Below are positions 36,884 to 41,039 of a stretch of 41,039 nt of DNA, piece after piece. The stretch is from assembly GCF_001311135.1 (NCBI RefSeq), contig NZ_BBAG01000027.1:1-41039 (forward strand). Reading direction: 5' to 3'. The position numbers were made by a program, and so were the translations under genes. The notes under the pieces are model-generated. The model did not search any database. It saw nothing but the letters and a program-made list of their open reading frames with translations, and had not been told where the DNA came from. Positions within the stretch are counted from its first letter, which is position 1, and each line of letters begins with the position of its first letter. This stretch comes from Secundilactobacillus paracollinoides DSM 15502 = JCM 11969 (lineage in GTDB: Bacteria > Bacillota > Bacilli > Lactobacillales > Lactobacillaceae).

Positions 36884-39260
36884 ATGAAACTTGTTGCCAT
36901 CGTTGGGACCGCTGCTAAGAAGTCCTATAATAGAGAATTGCTCCACTATATGCAGACGCATTTCAGTACCACTACTGAGATCACCGTCGCTGAAATTGAT
37001 GAGATTCCCCTATTTAATGAACCTGAGCCAGGCAGCCAACTACCAGCTGCCGTCCAAAAGTTAAATCAACAGATCTCTGAAGCTGATGGTGTGATTATCG
37101 GCGTTCCTGAATACGACCATTCGATTCCTGCTTCATTAAAGAGCGCTATTGAATGGTTATCCTATGACGTTCACCCATTTGCAAAAAAGCCGGTGATGCT
37201 GGTCGGTACTTCCATTGGCGTTCAAGGCACCTCACGCGCCCAAACGGAGATCCGGTCGATTCTGAATACACCAGGCGTTGATGCCTACGTGCTTCCTGGC
37301 AACGAATTTATGTTGAGCTACGCCGCTCAAGCTTTCGATACTTCCGAGAACTTGGCTGAACCAAAAACTGTTCGTTTCCTTGAAGACTGTTTCAAACACT
37401 TCACTGAATACATCACCACACTGTCTGGTGACAAGCAAAACGGCAATCAGCTTAAAGTTGATTGGGATGGTAACTACGATGTCGTTGTCGTTGGTTTCGG
37501 TGGTGCCGGTGCTTCGGCTGCCCGCTTCGCTGCTGATAACGGTGCTAAAGTGCTCGTTGTTGATGCCGCACCATTTGGCCATGAAGGTGGGAACACCCGT
37601 TACTCTGCCCAACACGTGGTTATGGGTAAAGATGTCGATGATTTGACCGACTACTATCACGCTTTAAGCGCCCCATTCAAGTTGCCTGAAAAGACGCTCC
37701 ACGCTTACGTTTCCGGCATGAGCAAAATGCCCGAATACTTTGATAAGTATCTGGGCATCAAGGCGGTCAGCTATAAGTATGATGTGAATCCCGGCGACTG
37801 TGAACTACAAGAAGACCATGGCTGAATATCCTGAATTAAAGGGTAGCGACACCGTTGACTTTGCGCTGGTTCATAAACGTGATAAGGACGCCGCACTTTG
37901 GAAATTATTACGGCAAAAGGTGCTCGACCGGACCGATAACATTGACGTTTGGCTATCGTCTCGGGCACAACACCTGATTCAAGAACCTGGTTCGAAGATC
38001 ATCCGTGGTGTTCAAATCGAACGTGACGGCAAGTTGTTAAACATCCACGCGAACAACGGGGTCGTCATGACTTCCGGCGGATTTGAAAACAATCCAGAGT
38101 TAGTTCAAACTTACCTGCACAGCGTTCGACTCACCCCACTTGGTACGTTATACAACCGTGGCGATGGGATCCACATGGTGCAAGAAGTCGGTGCCAAGCT
38201 CTGGCACATGGCTAACTATGAATCTCACGGAATCCTGCCTGGTCTGACCTTCAAGGAAGGTGAAAATGAGCGTGGCCGTCAAATTGCTTGGCCACTCTTG
38301 AGTCACGGTAGTATTTTTGTCATTGCAGATGATGGAACACGTTACTTCCAAGAAGACGCCAAGCACCGTCATGGTCACATTACGACCCACGGCTCATGGC
38401 TGATTCCAATGAACAATCAACATCCGTACATTGTGTTTGATCAAGCTCAATACAATGATTTCAAACAACAACTAGACGATGAAGGCCGACTCCCCTACCC
38501 AGAATTCATGGATAAGCTGGTCAAGGCTGATACGCTACCCGAATTAGCGAACAAGCTAGACGTCTCAGCCGCAAATCTGGGTCAAACGGTGACTGATTTC
38601 AACGCTTATAAAGCAGAAGGACGCGACTTTGCGTTTGGCCGGAACCCTGAATCCATGCGAGCATTTGATGGCGGCCCCTACTACGCGATTGCGGCAGCCA
38701 ACGATGTTTTGAACACGCAAGGCGGCCCACAACGTAACGAAAATGCCGAGATTCTCGGTGTCGACAACAAGCCGATTCCTCACCTCTATGGTGCCGGTGA
38801 GCTTGGCGGTATCGTGGCAAACTGCTACCAAGGTGGCGGTAACTTAGCTGAATGTCTTGTCTTTGGCAAACTGGCTGGTGAACACGCAGCGGTTGTAAAG
38901 ACGGATGCTGATGTGGTTGACGCTGACGAAGCAAACGGCATCAACGATTTAGCTGACGGCGAGAATTTGTCGAACGTTAAGCTGGACGCTGACCAGTACC
39001 TAGGTAGTTCTAACGCTGGCTTAGGCGGCAAGGTCGTTGTTCGGTTGACCTACACTGGTAACAAGATTCAAAACGTTGAAGTCGTGCAACACCACGAAAG
39101 TGAAGACGCTGGTCTGGTTGCTGTTTCGGAATTACCTAAGGAGATCGTAGCGGCTAATTCGACGGATGTGGATGCCATTTCTGGGGCTTCTGCTTCTAGT
39201 CGGGCAATTAAGGAAGCTGTTAAGGATGCTTTGGGGAAGGCTGAGGCGATGCATAACTAA
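36884..39260 (+). pseudogene. Three-domain flavoprotein reductase (FMN reductase + FAD_binding_2 + FMN_bind), one frameshift
   Basis: Residues ~1-185 are an NADPH-dependent FMN reductase domain (VAIVGTAAKKSYNRELL, GVPEYDHSIPASLKSAIEW). From ~200 the fumarate-reductase-type FAD domain begins with YDVVVVGFGGAGASAARFA. The C-terminus has the FMN_bind motif DAISGASASS, where FMN is attached covalently to Ser/Thr. The frame breaks near 37798. GACTGTGAAC in place of GACTGGGTGAAC (two G lost) would restore PGDWVNYKKTM. Joined, it has about 790 residues. Related lactobacillar enzymes reduce fumarate, urocanate or hydroxycinnamates (HcrB type); LysR and DASS neighbours fit such a reductase. The start ATG is behind AAAGGGA. 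The substrate is not decided by sequence. Confidence 0.82.
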
Positions 39261-39360
39261 AGCTTTTCAAATCTAACTCAAGAAAACTTATTAACAAACT
39301 TGCATTTAAATATTGATTTGATATGAGTGAAAGTTCATGCCTTTTAGTTCCTATCAAATT

Positions 39361-39401
39361 AAAAAAGACCTGAATCGAAATTTGCATTCGGGTCTTTTTT
39401 T
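39361..39401 (+). terminator. Terminator of the flavoprotein gene
   Basis: AAAAAAGACCTGAAT pairs with ATTCGGGTCTTTTTTT around a ten-base loop, about 100 bases behind the stop. Confidence 0.85.
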
Positions 39402-39453
39402 GATTGTTTATTAATTTAGACAGAGTGTCATCTTTGACTATTTTTGTCTAGTT

Positions 39454-40397
39454 TTACCCCTTGTCTGTTTTTCCTACTGACGGGTTGCTAGTAGTTGTTG
39501 TAGTTGTAGTTGTTGTAGTTGTGGGTTCTGCAATAGGTTCAGTATCACCACCATCCAGGATGCTTTTTGAAGCTGGTTGGATTGTGGGATCTTTAGGTCC
39601 ACTTTGCTCTTTCACTTTAAAATATCGTGTATTAGAGGCAGCCGTATTGTCAATTTCGTCAGAGCATACTTGAGATCCAAAGATATTCTTAGGGCGTGCT
39701 TCAATATTTAGGATCCCATTGTTTTCGAATACCGACATAGCCTTTTCATTGTCTTTTGTATAATAAAATACCGTCATTTTTTCTAAGTAAAAATCTGTAT
39801 TTTTATAATCATAAAAAATAGGTGTAGGTATCACAATCGCACTATTCCTAGCATTTATACTAGCAACCTGAAATTTCTCAAGATATTCCTTCCCGGCATT
39901 TTTAAAATTTAATACAATATTGCAATTATACATATCAGTTGGCCCTAAATTATTTAATTCTAAGAGACCATGTTTCTTATAATAGCAAGAATTATCAACC
40001 TTATACGCGTGTGGTCATCTCGAGTCATGGCAACTAAATCTTTATCATTAACACTTTTGTCAAATTCCGGGACCTCATATCTATTTGAATAGACTATTTC
40101 ATCCTTATTCAAAGAAAACCTATAGTTAAAGCTTAACTTTGGCCGAGCGTCTTTACGAGACTTAAACCTGTCGATGGTATGTTGCATAAACCAAACTATG
40201 AAACTACCCCCGACAGTTAACACTGCACCAAAGTATGCTCCCCAAAAAGAAAGCCAATCGCCATTTGGCTTTCCAAGAAAGGAATTCACTAATCCTTGGC
40301 CCCATCCTGGTAAAGAAAGCGAAAAGATCATCATGCCTAACCAAAGTACACTACCCCAAATTTCCAAACTTACTTCTTCCTTCCGATGTTGAATCAT
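39454..40397 (-). pseudogene. Two-TM membrane protein of unknown function, frameshifted, with a Thr-repeat tail
   Basis: The N-terminus has two TM segments (IWGSVLWLGMMIFSLSLPGW and WGAYFGAVLTVGGSFIVWFM), then a soluble beta-rich domain. The frame breaks near 39998. ATAAGG in place of ATAAAGG would restore IKVDNSCYYKKHGLLELNNL and join the 39454-39933 part. The whole is about 313 residues. The C-terminal tail has eleven consecutive Thr from an ACA/ACT repeat, then NPSVGKTDKG. No family is recognised. AT-rich and foreign-looking. Confidence 0.6.
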
Positions 40398-40809
40398 ATT
40401 TTAAAAACTGACAGCAAGATACTTCAATCTATCAATAAGCGTTCAAATTTAACATGCTATGGACACGGTATTTTCACACATCTTTAAGCTCTCACTCCAC
40501 CTATCATCGCTTACAGCTATAAAGGAAGCGCTGAACAATCATATTTGATATAGTTTAGAACTTCTAATTCTATAAATTCATTTGCAATTTCAACATTCTA
40601 GTGAAGCACTTACATAACCAGTTATTTAAGTGTTTTATCCTCGCTAATTTTTCACTATTCAAAATACAACCTATTCACTCATACAGATGAACAGATTCTT
40701 GCGAAATTTTTTCTGGTAATTTACCAGCAAGCTTTCGATTGAAACTTAAAATTGCAATTCGATTAATCCTTAGAAATCAAGTCTTCAGCTAAGGAACTTT
40801 ATATTTTGA
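40398..40809. other. AT-rich intergenic stretch
   Basis: No gene, repeat or clear RNA structure is seen. It contains the upstream region of the membrane protein gene. Confidence 0.5.
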
Positions 40810-41039
40810 CTAAAACATCTGCTCAGAGTCAAACGAGGTCCGGATGTTTTGGCTCAATTCATCTTCATTTTTAAAAGCGGAATCAGTTACTTTTATTAAC
40901 TCACTAGAATTCAAGTCACACACCATATCCATCTTATAATTTAACATCATCTGTACAACATTATTACGGTTAAACTCAACTATTTTTCCATCATCAGGTG
41001 TCTTATAAAAAAGTCTATTTCCATAATTCTCGAGTGTTT
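40810..41039 (-). CDS. C-terminal end of a gene cut by the right edge
   Basis: An open frame runs from the window edge to TAG at 40810-40812, giving 76 residues: ENYGNRLFYKTPDDGKIVEF, then NNVVQMMLNYKMDMVCDL, ending SFDSEQMF. The composition is that of a soluble protein. No family is recognised, and the start is outside the window. A weak ACATC/GATGT hairpin overlaps the stop. Confidence 0.55.
   Translation of the reverse strand, partial: TLENYGNRLFYKTPDDGKIVEFNRNNVVQMMLNYKMDMVCDLNSSELIKVTDSAFKNEDELSQNIRTSFDSEQMF

Noticed and set aside
36697..36900. 67-residue minus-strand open frame upstream of the flavoprotein gene
   Set aside because: It spans a strong terminator and overlaps the start of the flavoprotein gene; no ribosome binding site or domain.

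Overview
The window comes from a lactobacillus (Lactobacillaceae, Firmicutes). The basis is the gene order pbpX2-dltX-dltA-dltB-dltC-dltD-pbpX1 known from Lactiplantibacillus plantarum and relatives, an S-layer-type secreted protein, strong AGGAGG-type ribosome binding sites, many GTG/TTG starts, and a tannase plus a fumarate-reductase-like flavoprotein typical of plant-associated lactobacilli. Species cannot be fixed from sequence alone. No tRNA, rRNA or CRISPR array was seen.

Layout. (1) 1-5.0 kb: the 5' part of a group IIC intron at the left edge, directly behind a terminator; a broken NlpC/P60 hydrolase; a broken C39-type cysteine peptidase; two paralogous secreted matrixin-like zinc proteases. 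(2) 5.4-9.3 kb: tandem palindromic repeats and a large SWIM-SNF2 helicase. (3) 9.3-10.5 kb: gene-free, with a possible second group II intron remnant and a structured segment. (4) 10.4-21.8 kb, all minus strand: the cell-envelope charge block, with mprF upstream of the pbpX2-dltXABCD-pbpX1 operon. One copy of a ~600-700 bp non-coding, hairpin-rich element sits right behind mprF and a second right behind dltB, inside the operon. (5) 21.9-26.8 kb: a cytoplasmic alpha/beta hydrolase, a small secreted protein, a tannase-like lipoprotein and an S-layer-like gene. (6) 27-34 kb: AT-rich accessory DNA with a DUF1828/DUF6978-type pair, three ComK-like paralogues, a ComX/SigH-like sigma factor, and a two-gene AAA-ATPase/effector operon behind a perfect palindromic operator. 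(7) 34-39.3 kb: LysR regulator, DASS carboxylate transporter and a divergent FMN-reductase/FAD/FMN_bind flavoprotein. (8) 39.4-41 kb: an AT-rich membrane protein gene and a gene cut by the right edge.

Two things run through the whole window. First, an intergenic family of ~128 bp imperfect palindromes whose inner stems differ in sequence but stay base-paired. Second, an unusual number of disrupted genes: about a dozen frameshifts, most of them looking like one base lost from a short homopolymer, plus four in-frame stop codons in genes for secreted or wall-facing proteins. The frameshifts could be assembly error or real decay; the in-frame stops are substitutions and need a separate explanation.

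Functionally, the dlt/mprF block alters the charge of teichoic acid and phospholipid. Several neighbouring secreted proteins share a GW/SLAP-like N-terminal module that could bind the same wall polymers. The tannase and the flavoprotein cluster together suggest processing of plant phenolics (inference).
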